A DNA stretch of 64,000 bases from Dryomyza anilis. Lineage: Eukaryota; Arthropoda; Insecta; Diptera; Dryomyzidae. The position numbers were made by a program, and so were the translations under genes. Each line of letters begins with the position of its first letter. The first letter of the stretch is position 1. The notes beneath the pieces are model-generated. The model did no database searches. It had not been told where the DNA came from and saw nothing but the letters and a program-made list of their open reading frames with translations. Where the stretch lies: positions 82,982,638 through 83,046,637 of the forward strand of contig OX638131.1 in assembly GCA_951804985.1 (NCBI GenBank). Reading direction: 5' to 3'. This document shows, piece by piece, positions 29,917 through 42,980 of this stretch.

Positions 29917-31837
29917 ACTTGTTAGAGATCGAACTCGCTATTAAAATAAGAAGTTAATAACTCGATATAGAAATAACAGGCATGTACACTTAATCCCAAC
30001 AAAATAAATATTTTCATACAAACTCAAAAATAATTTTATAGTATTTTGTAGTATTTTATGGGATTTACTGATTGAATTAATAGTATATCCTATTAACTAA
30101 TTTCAATAGCAAAAACTCTAAATTTTTTGTTAGTTTTTTTCTGAGTGCAGTAAAACGAATTGATTTAAAATAATCGATATGAAAAAGGTAAGATTTCGTC
30201 GATAATTTTGACAGATTGTATTCACTGAATGTAGATTTATTTCGTATGTTTTTGTGGTTAGTATCACCATTACTCATACCTCTGAACTGCCGAGGTCGAC
30301 TTCATTTTAAACCTGCTAATAACCCCACTAATTAAACCCACAAAATATAGCATTTTAATTAACCTAATAAATTTAAAATTGTACGTTAAAATGTTCAAAC
30401 TATTTTCGTTGAAAGATGCATCCGTAATTAAATTGTTTTCCTACCATTCATGTGTTACAAAGTGCAATGCATGGAGTTTTAATTCAAATTTGTAACCCAA
30501 TTTTTTTCTGAGCCTGTGGCTTTCAGTTGCTGCAAATTCTCAAAAATCCTTTAATTCACGTATTTTGTAAAAGTTTTGTCTGCATTTACGGTACAGGAAC
30601 TATTTCATTTCGTTTCGTTAGAGGGCTGTCGGTCGTCAAATTTGAGGACGACGGACGGGGTTGTTTGTTGCACTTGTCAACCAGCTCTGATTTATCAAAG
30701 CAAATGAAGTTAGGAGAATGTAAATCCTCTAATCTGACAGAGGTCACACAGCCAACAATAGTATCTAAATTAATTTATCGTGTATTATGTACACAGTAAA
30801 AAATTAAGTAGACCGATTTATATGTTAAACCTTTTAGTAGTTTTAAAGAAATTACTATTAGAAGTACAAATTGATTATTTTAAATAAAAAAAATAAAAAT
30901 TCAGTCCTATCGGATATAAGTTTTCCCATGAATAGGTTTCTTCCATACGAAAAATGCTTTCATGTCTCGGAGAAGACCTTCGGTGCCTCGAAGTTTCCTC
31001 AAAGTAACAACTATAAAAGCATTCGATATTGAAGCTATATCGCTTCTAATTCAATACAAACATATTTTCCGGTTTAATGGATAGTTCGGATTATCTCAAA
31101 TTTGACTCAATTTCTAAATTCTCACTTCTCTCAATTTCCGTTTTCATTCATTTGACAACTGTATTTAGACCGCAATCCTTAGCTTCCTGTACTCGATATC
31201 ATCGCTACTAATCAATGTTGTTTCTACTATTATTTCTGTCCTTCTATTTTGCACTTCGTGTTGACAGAAATTGATGACGGAAATTGAATTGCTTTGATTT
31301 TAATGAAGTCTAAACCATCGTCAACTTCATCGTCGTCATCGTTCGTGGTCGTGGTTGTCGTCATCGCGGTTGCCTGTTGTTGTTGCAATAAGTTGTGTGT
31401 CTCCGCCCGGTCTCACCCATCGACTTCTTGTTGTATAGCTGCATATGGCTCAAATCAAAGTCAATTTGGCATGCAATGAAAAGCAATTTTCATTAATTTT
31501 TCACTACTTAAGTGTTCATGTCGCATGTGCTTTAAATGAAAAAAAAAATGTATTTGTTATTACAAACTTGCGATAAACGCTTCTTGAGTGGTTTTAAAGT
31601 TTAACTTATCAATTATTGCCTTATAAAAAATAGGACAGTACTATTTTTCCAATGTGCATCCGATTCATCAGTTACTCATAACTCGGTTACTCATTTCAAT
31701 CACGTAATATTTTTACAAAAATTTCAATCGACATAAATAAATCTTTTTTTTACGCCCATTTTTTTTTTGTGTATATTTCAAATTCATAGCAAAACCACTG
31801 AACGTATTTTTCTACAAATTTGCAATACTATGATATA
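29917..31837. other. Non-coding stretch
   Basis: A decayed family Z MITE probably lies at 29985-30150 (AGTATTTTATGGGATTTACTG, ending CTGAGTG). The rest shows no gene. A 90-codon frame at 30527-30799 (+) has no motif and is not supported. Confidence 0.45.
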
Positions 31838-32129
31838 GCTGCTCAGTGGTTAGAGCGTTGGACTGCGAGTCGTAAGGTCATCGGTTCAAGCCTGGACTGG
31901 GGCTAACAACATCTTTTCATAGAAACATTTTTCTATACCGCGCTACCTCTCGGCAGTAAATGGCAAACCTACGAGAGTAAAACATTGCCTATGAAAAGCT
32001 CTCGGATTCGGCAATAAACTGTAGGTCCCACCACTTTGAGTACAAATATAACACGCACAGCTCAAAATGGTGAGAGAGCTCGGCCTCGGCCTAAGTTCTT
32101 ATAGGACTATAGTGTCAAACTATTATTAT
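31838..32129 (+). mobile_element. tRNA-derived SINE, copy E
   Basis: A near-full copy with B-box GGTTCAAGCC, flanked by the 9-bp duplication TATGATATA (31829-31837 and 32130-32138). The body has lost about 17 bp near 32000, and CTCGGC is duplicated near 32080. Confidence 0.88.
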
Positions 32130-32299
32130 TATGATATAAGGTCCATGAAGTATCCTAAACCATAAATAAACCAGATTAGGCAAAAGGGAGTGGTACCTCT
32201 CATAGAACCCAAAAATTCAGTACACTATATCTTAGCCCTAATGTTATCGATTTCAACTAAACTTAAAAATTGGATATTACTCAACATACTTAATCTCAC

Positions 32300-32590
32300 A
32301 GCACGAAACTCACTACACGAAACTCACCACACGAAACTCACCACACCAAAACTCACCAAATCAAAATTCACTACACCATCTACTATATATTTGTGAATTT
32401 TTGTATGTATTTCTGTATGTTCCGAATAGACGTCAAAACTGCTGAAGCGAATTGAATTAAATTTCGATACAATATGTATGTTGGGTCTGGGCAGAGTATA
32501 GCACCTCCTATATAACACCACAACGAAACTCACCACACCACAATTCATCACACCTAAACTCACCACACTGAAACTCACCACACTAAAACT
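32300..32590. repeat. 14-16 bp minisatellite split by another sequence
   Basis: Units like ACGAAACTCACCAC occur at 32302-32380 and again at 32520-32590. The segment between them (about 32381-32518) starts TCTACTATATATTTG and is unrelated. Confidence 0.65.
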
Positions 32591-33054
32591 TATACTGGAA
32601 ACTCTACCGGGAAGAATTCTACGAGAAAGCGTTCAACGGGGAATTATTTTTGTTTTGGTTACTATATTTATAACACCAAACGTCACAAAACATCCACAGC
32701 GAAGCACGGGTCCTTGATATAAATAATAAAAATGTTCTTTAGATTAATAAAGGCTTTTTCAATAAGAGTGCTACAAAAGTTTTTTCAAGGGTTTTTCAAC
32801 AGGGACGCCATATTTCTTGCCGCTCTTTTGATATTTCTCTTCAGTAAGGTTTGCCATTTCATGATGGAAAGATATACGAGCCAACAACGAGTCGAAATTA
32901 TTAAAATTTACTACCGAAATTCGAATTCGTATATCTTTCCATCATGAAATGGCAAACCTTACTGAAGAGAAATGTCAAAAGAGCCTGTTAAAAAACCCTT
33001 TAAAATCACTTCATATCCTTGCATTCACAAAATCTTTTGCAAGAGTCGGTCCAG
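32381..33054 (+). mobile_element. Possible Helitron-like non-autonomous element
   Basis: A TC start (TCTACTATATATTTGTG) and a CAGCTAGT end at 33047-33054, with GCGAAGCACGGGTCC near 32699, resemble Helitron termini (5' TC, 3' CTAGT). A new TCTATAAAAATAAAAAATG lies right after it. A family F MITE (32750-33000) is inserted inside. No Rep/helicase ORF and no hairpin of good quality is seen, so confidence is low. Confidence 0.3.
32750..33000. mobile_element. Foldback MITE family F, copy 3
   Basis: It has TA-flanked AAGGCTTTTTCAATA and TTAAAAAACCCTT ends. The centre GAATTCGAATTTCGG is inverted relative to copies 1 and 2, as expected for a palindromic element. The arms around 32855-32880 and 32930-32955 are complementary. 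Confidence 0.75.
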
Positions 33055-36000
33055 CTAGTAATCTATAAAAATAAAAAATGTTCAAGTTAATATTCAAATA
33101 ACTCAAAGGACATCAATATGGTATTTATTGGTATGTTATTACAATAGTCTTGACAATTGAAACCAGTATTTCGTTAACAATTTTTTGTTCCTAACATTTT
33201 GCAATGTTCTTAAAAACGTAGAAAATTATAATCAAAATCAGCAACCACGAATTATATAGAAATGATGTAAGGAATGTCCATTGCAAACGTTTGTTTTTTT
33301 TTAAGACTATTTAAAATTTTTTATTCGGGTCAGTATTGGTATACGTAGATTTGTTCAGTGTAAAAATTTCGTTATTTTCTGCCATTTTATTATAATTTAA
33401 ATCATTTCTTAAAACGTTTAAATTTAATCTCGGCCTTTTGTTCCAAATAAAAAAAGGTGCGCTTTGGCGGCATGAAGACCCTTCCGGCAACCGTCATCTA
33501 CTGAATCTACTTTAAATGTTGTTGGTTTAGTGTTTACACTGCCACCTACAATTTTGTGACTGACTACGCCTTGCATTGACTGTCTCCTGTTGGCGTTGCC
33601 ACATTTCTGTACTCAGTCAGTGAGACTGGCTGCATGTCGTGTCGTTGCTCGCTCCTCTGTGTTTCGGTCTGCGTCGTGTCCCGTGTGGGCTTTTAGGCAA
33701 ATCCAGCTGTATGACAAGGACTTTGATTGACATTTTGCTAAGGAACACTTTTTATTGTTCGCCTCCTATGGTATTTGATTTATGTTATTTTTTTGTACTA
33801 TTTTCTATTGATTTTTGTTTATGTTATTTTTTATATTGTCGTTTTAGAATTCAAATGCATCAAATTTTTTTTGCTTCGTTTTATAATACATTTGTTTCAA
33901 AAAATACATTTGTTTCCAAATAGTCGAACTAAGTTATTCGGTTCGTGCTAATGTTAAATTAATTTATTATAGTCATTTTATTATTTTATTTATAACTATA
34001 GCTAATTTAGTGCAATTTAACTAGAGCTTATCCTGTGAGAAAAAAATCATAAACCATTCCTCTGTATGTCCGCTCTCGATATCCGACAATATTTGTAAAC
34101 TGTAAAGTTGTTATGATTTATATTTTAACGTTCAACTTTAACTGCAATATTTTGGTTTTGAAATTTCTATCTAAATTATTGGTGAACATGATTAGTACCC
34201 TGTCAGTATTCAAGGACTCATCTGTGAAGACATCATTCTGGAATTTAATCCCTGAGATGTAGTATCATAAGATGCTTTAAAATCTAGAGCAATTTAGAAG
34301 ATAATATCAAATGAATTTATAATAAACTAATTAAACCAACTAATTAATAACTCTCTGTACGGGGACCATATAGCTTAAAAGTGCTCATATTCTTTATTAA
34401 TGTAATTAAAATTTTAATATAATATTTATCAAACAACGTGATGTAATTAAGAGAAAACCCATGGAAGGCACTTGAAGTAAATGTGTTTGTTCGGCAAACA
34501 CATGCATGACAGACACATAAAACTCACGATAGTGAGTTTATTACTGCTTTTGTTTTTTACTGCAAACAAATCTTTGATAATTACACTCTACTCAACACGA
34601 TTTTTCCAATGTATATCTCATACATCATTTTGCGGGTGCCAATGTTGCCAATTTTCGTAGATAAATCTCAAATAGTGATTTTTTACGCGATGTGGGATAT
34701 GTGAGTTTCGCGTGATTTTGAGTCTCTCATGTGATATTTGGGTGAATTCGTGATTTGTATGATTTTTATGAGATTTTTCACACTGCGTGATTTTGTGTGA
34801 TTTTTCACTCCGTGTGATTTTGGGTGATCTTTCACACCGTGTGATATTGATTTATTTTCTGTTATTTTTTAATTTGAGTGTTATATAATGAATGTTAATG
34901 TTGAATATAAATTAACTAAAACTATAACTTAATCATATAAATTCGATTCCTAACTCTATTTACCCAAAAATGGCGTATAGTGCTCCTGGTTTGCTCCATA
35001 CGCCATTTTTTTTTTGATAAATTGATTTAGCAATTGGATTTTAAAGCTGCTGTAAAGCTGCTGAATTTACCTGCCTGTTGTCCGTTTGTTATCTGTTTTA
35101 TATTTTCTCTGGGGTTTTGATTTATTTTACGATGTATTTCTGTTATCGTCATCTCTTTGTTAGTGTGTCTGTCCACATGCTTGAAAAGTTTATTATTCTT
35201 AATTTTAAGAAATAATGTTCTTGATACCTAAAATTTAATCTTTGCATATCGAATAGATATAAAATCCAAAAAAATGATGTAGTTACCCGAGACAAAATTT
35301 CTGGCATTTTTCACGAAAAATTCGGGCATGTTTCTGGCGAACGCACAGCTAAATGGAATATCTTGGGAAGTGTATAGCAGATATTAAAATTTGATGGCAT
35401 TTTCACGCCATATTTTAGAAATGGGCAGAAAACAGACACATTTTTAATACATCCCAGCAAACCAAACGATAATTTTACGATATCGAAACGATATCATTTA
35501 TAGGCTCAAATTGTCGTTTTCGATAATCTATAATGATACGAAAACGATAGGATTTTCGATAAAAATGAACATGTCTAAAACGATATCGTTTTTTTTTTGT
35601 CGTTATAGACATCGAGATGATATCGTAAATGGATTTATTTTCGATAAACAAATTTAATTTGTTCAGAAAATTTTATTTTTTGACAAAAATTATAAAGTGT
35701 TCTTTATTTAATTTTCAAATACTTTCAGTTTTATATCTAAAATATATCATTTTTATATCGAATTTAAAAATTATCGTCCAATGGTTTGTAGGGATATTCC
35801 GTCTTTGTCTGTTTGAAATAAGTCGAGAAAATGTTTCTGAACTGAGCCGACCCTGCCAACAATTTTGTCTGTGGTATGAGATCTCCATAGTAAAAAATAG
35901 TTCTAGTTTTGTAGAGCAGTGTAAAGATAATAAAGAAAAAAATTAATTCATGATCACAACATTCGCCTCAACAGCAACATGTCATATATTACCACAATTA

Positions 36001-36870
36001 TATAATTATGAATGACTTTAGTAAAAATACAAAAGAATTAAAGTGTCGGTAATAAGTGATTTAATTAAATAGGTTTTGTCAATGGGTGATGTATTTTTAG
36101 TTCATATATATTTTGCTACTCAGTAAAGCAACATGTAGAAAACGTGATTAATTGCAGATATCAAGTTGTATTTCCAGTAATTATCATATACATAATTTTT
36201 ATTTGCCACTTGTTTTGTTTTAATATTTATCATATATTTCTTATTGTTGTGGGTCACGTAATCGACAGCTAAGAAATGAATTTACGCTACACAGTGGTTG
36301 ATAAACATTTTTTAATTGCCATAATTCAATGAATTTTATATGTGATGTTTTCAACTTATTCGTATTGATCGATCAGCCATTATCAGTAGTTGCCGGAAAC
36401 ACACTTTCAACTAAAGTTCTAAATTGTATGGTGCAAGAACAAGAATGATATTGCACGAACAAGACTAATTAATTTGCGTTGTGAGAAAATTCGTTTTGTA
36501 TAACAGAATGTAGGTCCTAAAATTTACAAGACTATTGCAGCAGATCGACCTTCCGATGCAAGAACAAGAACAATTCTGCAAGAGCAAGAACATGACTACC
36601 ATGACTACCATAATTTTTGAATTACTTTGATTTTAAAATGAACATAAAAAAAATATTGATATGGTCGAGGCAGTTTAGAAACATTTTTTCGACCTATTTC
36701 CAACAGACAAAGGCGTAGTTTGCATCACAAGCTGTCTGTTTACTACTCGTTTCCAAAATATGCTGTAAATCTGCCATTAAAATTACACAAAATTGAACAA
36801 CCTGCTCAGCAACGTGTGCTCAGCATCGTGTGCTCAGCAACGGCGATTGTTAATGCAATTAATTCAATAG
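33055..36870. other. Long low-complexity AT-rich stretch, no gene seen
   Basis: Contents worth noting: a slightly GC-richer patch at 33440-33720; degenerate GTGATTTT(G)TGTGA repeats at 34700-34850; a hairpin with a 13-bp perfect stem AAAAATGGCGTAT (34966-34978 with 34998-35010); an ACGATATCG-rich patch at 35470-35625; and a family V fragment near 35290-35440 (GCATTTTCACGCCATATTTT). A second V fragment lies at 36690-36790. ORFs of up to 105 codons here are AT-rich chance frames. Confidence 0.5.
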
Positions 36871-36871
36871 T

Positions 36872-37070
36872 CGTTTTAGCAAATTATTTAATTGTATTGA
36901 TGTAACTTTGTATATTTTTCTGTTAATTTATTAATTAAGATGATTAAATATTTAATCAATACAAAATTTAATTTTATAGACGTTTTAGCAAATTATTTAA
37001 TTGTATTGTGTAACTTTTTGTTTATTTTCTGTTAATTTATTAATTAATATGATTAAATATTTAATCAAAT
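36872..37070. repeat. 109-bp direct tandem duplication
   Basis: CGTTTTAGCAAATTATTTAA begins at 36872 and again at 36981. The two units are highly similar, ending in AATTAA(G/T)ATGATTAAATA. Confidence 0.75.
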
Positions 37071-38619
37071 CAATTAAATGTCGTATTGGCGATGAATCAA
37101 TTATAAATTAATTGTATTGATAAATTAATTGTATTGATTTTGGCATATTTACACATATATTTTTTTCTGTGTAGATAATTACAATAATCTTTGACGTCTT
37201 CTCCTACAAAACTCACATTTAAGATTTATAATGTTATGGAATTAGAGAGTCGATACGATTTGAACATTTTAAGAAGCTTTATGTTAATTATTTGTTTGTC
37301 ATTAATTTTAATTATTTTTAAGAGAATTTTTGCAATTAAATTTTCCACCTGGTTAACGAAGCACTTGTCAAAATTAAAAAGAACCGTATGACATACATTA
37401 TTCGATGCTGCCAATATGTTCAGCTAATTAGCAAACACTATATAAGTCTCAAGACCTACCTCAAGTACAAATCAAAAATGAGTGTACAAACTTTGTTCTG
37501 ATGGAGTTTTATTTTGAATGCAATTTTAGTGATTTTTTTGAATGCCTTGAGTGTTGTCACTTGTAGCATTTGTGCTTATCGTGCAGTATTTTGACATTTT
37601 CACGACTCAATTTTTAGCAGTCTAAATTTATGCTGCCCCTAAAATACAAAAAATGGAACATACAAAAAATCAGCTGATTGCATATTTCATGAACGGCCTT
37701 CGCAGCTGTTGCCACTTTTGCCGGCTCTCACAGCTTAAGACGGCTTTAAAAACAGTGTCAACGGGTTAAAAACGTCATCTTGTGCAGCTTCTTCATGGAC
37801 ATGATGGCATTAACGCTGCATTCATTAAAAGATTTAAATGCAGCTTAGACAAAAGGCTGGGAAAATGGCAAAAAATATTTAAAGTTCATTGAAGTGCGAT
37901 TTAAAAATGAGTGACAATGGTTAGATAGTATATCTTTTATTGAATAGTTTGAACTTTTAATATTGTCTTTAACGAGAAATGTAAATGTGGGGTTATTCTA
38001 AAATGTAGACCTTTTTTTTGTATAAAAACAACGAATTAATTATGATAATTAAAGATTGTTGATGCCATTTTTAACAATTTGGGACTTTCCCAAAAACTGA
38101 AATCCAAAGCCTTACTATTTTCTTATGCTTTGTTGTAAAGAACAGTCATATTTTAAAATTAAATTTAGTTTAACCTAGATATTATAGACACCATATCCCA
38201 CAATTATTAATAAAGTTTACACTAAGCTTAAACTTGCACTGAAAACCTCGATTAAAAAAAATTTTTAGTAGTTGTAAAATATATAGACGCATACTCATCT
38301 TTAAACTATTTATTCTATACAAAATTTGTTAAAAAAGTCGAATTTATTTTTAAAGTGTCTCAATCATTACTCTTTTTTTAATGATGGTGTTATTCATTAA
38401 ATTATTTATTTAATCATGTTGTCTGATTAGAAAGATAACGATTATGGCATGTAATTCAAGTTGGATGATTGCGAGAATAATATATATTTTATGGTATAAT
38501 CATGCTGTGATACGAGAAATCGTGTTAAATAGTTAATGATTGCGGCAAAAATATAATTCAAACATAAATGATTATGAATCATGCCATCATCATGAATCAG
38601 AATCATACCATGATTCCCT
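37071..38619. other. Non-coding AT-rich stretch
   Basis: No gene is seen. An ATTTTTTTCTGTGTAG end at 37161-37175 is probably the terminus of a CACAGAAAAA-type MITE whose other end I could not place. Confidence 0.45.
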
Positions 38620-39250
38620 AAAACAAGTTATACTTGAACTCACTATATCCTATTGATTTTTTTGGGCATATGGTGGTATCGAAGGGCATACTTTTTGCAG
38701 GGTTGCACCGACCATCCTTAGAGAAAAGCGCAGTATGTCTTTCAATTTTTTTGGACATGCTCCGTGTACAAATTTGTTGTATAGTTCTGGAATGTTTCCG
38801 GCAAACACACAGATAAATGGAAGTTTGTGAGAAACGTATGACAAAACTAGACACAATTTTTGGCAGTTTATAAAAAAATGTCTACATATTTCAAACAGAG
38901 AAAGACGGAGATTATTGTCACTGTATTCTGCCCGTTTCCAAAATATGCCGTGAATCTTCTAATAAAATTCAAAAAAATTGGAACTTCTCGACAATATGCA
39001 CTTCTGAAAATATTCCATTTATATGTGTGTTTGCCGGAAATATGCTTAAAATATTTCTGAAAATTCCAGAAATTTTGTCTCGGAATCTCGGGGCAGGTAA
39101 GAAACATTTTTTCGACATATTTCAAACATACAATGGCGAAGTTTGTATCAAAAGCTGTTTGTTTTCTGCCCGTTCCCCAAATATGGCGTGAATATGCCAT
39201 TAAAATTCTACGAAAATTTACAACCTGCTATACACTTCCCAAAATATTCA
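38620..39250. repeat. Family V repeat, two arms
   Basis: TTCTGCCCGTTTCCAAAATATGCCGTGAAT-type sequence occurs at 38925-38955 and 39165-39195, with shared flanks (TTTCAAACA, AAAATTC). Fragments occur at 35290-35440 (inverted), 36690-36790 and 41940-42060. It is non-coding and of unknown class. Confidence 0.5.
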
Positions 39251-39539
39251 CTACAAAAAAAATTGAATGTAATTTACACAAAATAAGACCGTTATACTTA
39301 TATTTGGAAGGGCAAGGGATTAAAAATATCTGTCCTTCAAAATGACTAAAGAATGGTCAGCGTATACATAACGTATACATTTTGGTTGTTGCGTTGTGTA
39401 ATCGTTTAAATTTCCAGGACCATTTTTGTAATTAAACTGATGTCGGTCAAAATGTGTTCAACAAATTTAATTTAGAAACACTAAAAACAATGACGGTTTT
39501 AGCATGCAGACAAAACTTCTTGCTCTCCACACAGAAAAA

Positions 39540-40269
39540 AATAATTCGTAAATATAGCCAAGAAGGTAAATCAAAACCATCAAATTATTGCTATAACTGC
39601 GCCTACTAATATTAATTGTATTAGCGTACACATTCTTCATATTAGCAATGGCATTTGCTGGCAACAGCTATGTGTATTCGCATACCGCGTTGATGTTATA
39701 GCAGTGTGTGGTCGCTTTAGCAGTGAGTGGTAGCTGTAGCAGTGCGTGGTCGCTATAACAGTGCGTGGTGTGTGTTCGTGTACTCGCTTACACCGCTGGT
39801 GAATTTAGTGGAATTCGCTTAGAATTAGAATGTTTAGTTGGCGGGTAGCGCGCATTTCAGTTCACATTTGGTTCATGTCAAAACAAACGCTTATAGAGTT
39901 TGATCATACTCTATTGGTGTCGTTGAAAATGATGATGATGGCAATAGTTGATTATTTAATTATGCTTCTTCATCAGAAAAGTATATTTGTTATATACTTT
40001 CACAAGAATTTATATTATTATTTTTTAATAAACTAAAAAAGAATTATAGAATACTGTGAAAATACCAAAATGCTTTTAAAACATAGACCATACCAATGAA
40101 ATAAGTTGCTACTTAAGCAAAATCATTTATTGGTATATTTTTGGACACAACATTTTTAGCGAATGTGTTTGCTCAATACATGAAAATGGCAAAAATGTCA
40201 TTGCTAGACCAATGAATGGTGTACAATTAATTTTGATTGCTGTATTTACGTTGGTTATTTTTTTCTGTG
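39540..40269. mobile_element. MITE with CACAGAAAAAA ends
   Basis: Starts CACAGAAAAAAATAATTCG and ends TTATTTTTTTCTGTG. Further inverted blocks lie around AGCAATGGCATTTGC and ATTGCTAG. A 19-bp unit (GCAGTGTGTGGTCGCTTTA) is repeated about four times at 39699-39775. It has no transposase. Confidence 0.55.
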
Positions 40270-40671
40270 CAGCAAAACAAATTTATTATTTATAGTCAAA
40301 ATAAAAATGTTGGCATTTGTGTTTTTGTCACACATTTTCTTTTTATTTGGGCAACGAGTCGTATACACAACATGCTCAGTAACAAAAAAAAAACAATGAC
40401 AACGACTGCTGCGTCTGCCAGGAGTGAAATTGCTATTCCTAGGCAGACGCCACAGACATAACTTAAATTAACTGTTGTCTGTTCCGCCAACCACTATTGT
40501 ATTTAGGCTCTAACTACACAGAAACAAATATCTCATAAATAATCAAAAATTACAAAAAAAAAAAACATTGAAAATAAATCAATTGTCCATCAACGTATTC
40601 GGTTCTCGTACTCGTAAAAAATTGAACTGCATCCAATTTAGAACAATTTTGTCTATGTCTACACTCAGAAA

Positions 40672-41800
40672 AAATACTATAAAATCAATAGTTTTTTTTG
40701 CTATTAACATTAATCAGTAGGATAAATTACACTGCCCGACAAAATTCAATTTTTGACAAGGTGCAGTAAAAGTTATAGCAAATATTGGATGCTTTAGTAG
40801 CGGTATCAGTTTTGTAAAATTGCCTCTAGTTTTTCAGATATAGCCCATTTTTTAATTTTCAATTATATTGGTATTCTTTTATTTTTAAAATTCAAACAAA
40901 AGAAACTAATGAAATTATGTTTTCGAAAGTAAAAGCAGAAAGTAAAAAGCAAATAAAAATTTGCTTCTATGCGTGAAAAAAATTATTTGCGAGATATAAG
41001 CCAAAGAAGTTCAAAATTTTTCTAAAAATTAAAAATCTTATGAATAAAAAACGTTATTACATAATGAACAAACATACTAAAAAATATGTTTATGCCTAGT
41101 TATGTAGCGCCATGTATCCTTTTTAAATCTCCATTTAAGAAAGTAAATTACGACTTTTACTTAAAACGTTATAATTACTATATTAAATAAAGGAAACTTT
41201 TGTTTACTTGTTAAATTTAAATTTTCTGATTTTGTAAATTTTGCAGATTTAAATTTAATAAATAAAAAATTGTTGTCTTTATTTAATAAAGTATTTATAA
41301 CTTTTAAATCAAGAGTCATAGTTTATATGGGGTTTTTTAGTTAAATGGGGTTTTGGAGAGGATACATGGCGCTACATAAAAGTACTTAAAAATTATTTTT
41401 AACATTTTTGTCCACCAAGTATTGACGTATTTTATTACCAAATTTTATTTTGTTTATATCTCGCAAACATTTTATTCACGCATAAATGTATATTTTTGTA
41501 ATGTAGCGCGATATGTTCTGCGTATAATATCTAAAAGATAATTTCATTATTTTCTTTGGTTGGAATTTTAAAAATAAAAGAAGACCAAAATAATGGCAAA
41601 TTGAAAAATGGGATATATCTCAAAAACTAGAGCCAATTTGACAAAACTGATGGCATTTTCGGAATCAGCGCCACAAATGCATCCAACTTTCACTGCACCA
41701 TAATGTAGGGCAGTGTTATTATTTTAAAGGATAAATACCACAAAATGCTATTAAATTGTTTTTCTATTAAATTGCTATTGATTTTTTTCTTAGTGTATGA
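40672..41800 (+). mobile_element. MITE family Z, copy 3, split by a CACTG foldback
   Basis: Left part CAGAAAAAATACTATAAAAT (from 40672) and right part to TTTTTTTCTTAGTG (about 41797) resemble the intact Z copy at 45928-46130. The break is at GGATAAATTA, which is uninterrupted in that copy. Confidence 0.6.
40730..41715. mobile_element. 986-bp foldback element, CACTGCCC ends, TTA duplication
   Basis: Ends CACTGCCCGAC and (complement) CACTGCCCTAC are followed by arms of more than 400 bp that pair along nearly the whole element, including TGTAGCGCCATGTATCC (near 41103) and its complement (near 41357). TTA flanks both sides (40727-40729, 41716-41718). The undisrupted family Z copy shows the empty site with a single TTA. 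A CACT start with a 3-bp duplication fits the CACTA (CMC) superfamily. No transposase is encoded. Confidence 0.78.
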
Positions 41801-42980
41801 TATTATTTACAGCCTGGTAGTTTTATCTAAAATTTTAAAGACATTTCGTTTTAACAGAATTAATTTGGTTGTTCCAACTAAATTTTTCTTTCTATCTAGC
41901 TATTGCTCAAGGCAGTTCAGTAATATTTGTTTGACGATTTTAAGCAAACAAAGGCGGAGTTTGTATCCAAATCTGACTATTTTCTGCCAATACTCAAAAT
42001 ATTTCGGATATCTTCTTTTAATGGACAATTTTCGCATTTTTCAGCATAAAATATTCAGATAAAATGTTTCGAAACTTCTTTGTCCTGTCACAAATGTTGT
42101 CTAGGGTGCTCCACGCTTTCCACAATCTTTCATTTAAATCGGGGCTATGACAAGAAAAATATTCAATGATCAGTATCCGATAATTACCTTATAACAATTC
42201 TTAACTTCATTCCTAAGATTTTAGTTGATTGGTAAAAATTTTCATATTTTTAGAATGATTATAATTTTGAAAAATTATAATTCTGTGCACAAATTAAAGT
42301 GTACTTGAAAATAAAAAAAAATCAAACATACAAAAATTGATATAAATTTGTTTTGATTTAAGTAAATAATGTTTGCAAAATCTGTAATTGGTTTAGTTTT
42401 GCCATGTTATTTCGAATTAAAATAAAAACAATTTGTTATAAATAACCAGCAGTCAAACAAAATTATATTTACAATAATACAATAACTTCTAAAGTCATGT
42501 ACAATAACTTCTAAAGTCATGTTCTGATTGAGCTTTGTAATTATATATATATAATATATAATGATTGTGGGAAAAACGTAAATACAATAATAGATGATTG
42601 CGCAAACAATTAGTATGATTCCTGCAAACATATAATCACTAAATGTATAAGTATCAACGTGCATCACTATAAAGCGAAAGATTCAAAAGAGGATTGCAAT
42701 TGAGTATTCCATGATAATCTTCTCGACATTATTGCATTAATTATGTTAAACGATGAATAATGTAGTAAATGATTCTCTCCTCAGCACCGGAGTAGAAATT
42801 GTAATAAGGTCATGACAATGTACTGATCCTGTAATTTTTTCCTTGTCATAACCCAATCTGTTACATGACGAACATGATCTGGACATAATCATATCTACCC
42901 TAATAGGGTAAATTTTTACTAGGGCATGTTTCAAAGCATTATCTTGTTACTCAAGGGAATGTAAATATTGTTAATATAAA
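41800..42980. other. Non-coding AT-rich stretch
   Basis: No gene is seen. A family V fragment lies at 41940-42060. AATAACTTCTAAAGTCATGT is duplicated in tandem near 42480-42522. Confidence 0.45.

Noticed and set aside
30527..30799. 90-codon frame with no neighbours
   Set aside because: No motif, no start context and no related copy in the window.
35629..35946. 105-codon frame in AT-rich DNA
   Set aside because: Rich in Phe, Ile, Asn and Lys as expected by chance at this composition, with no motif.
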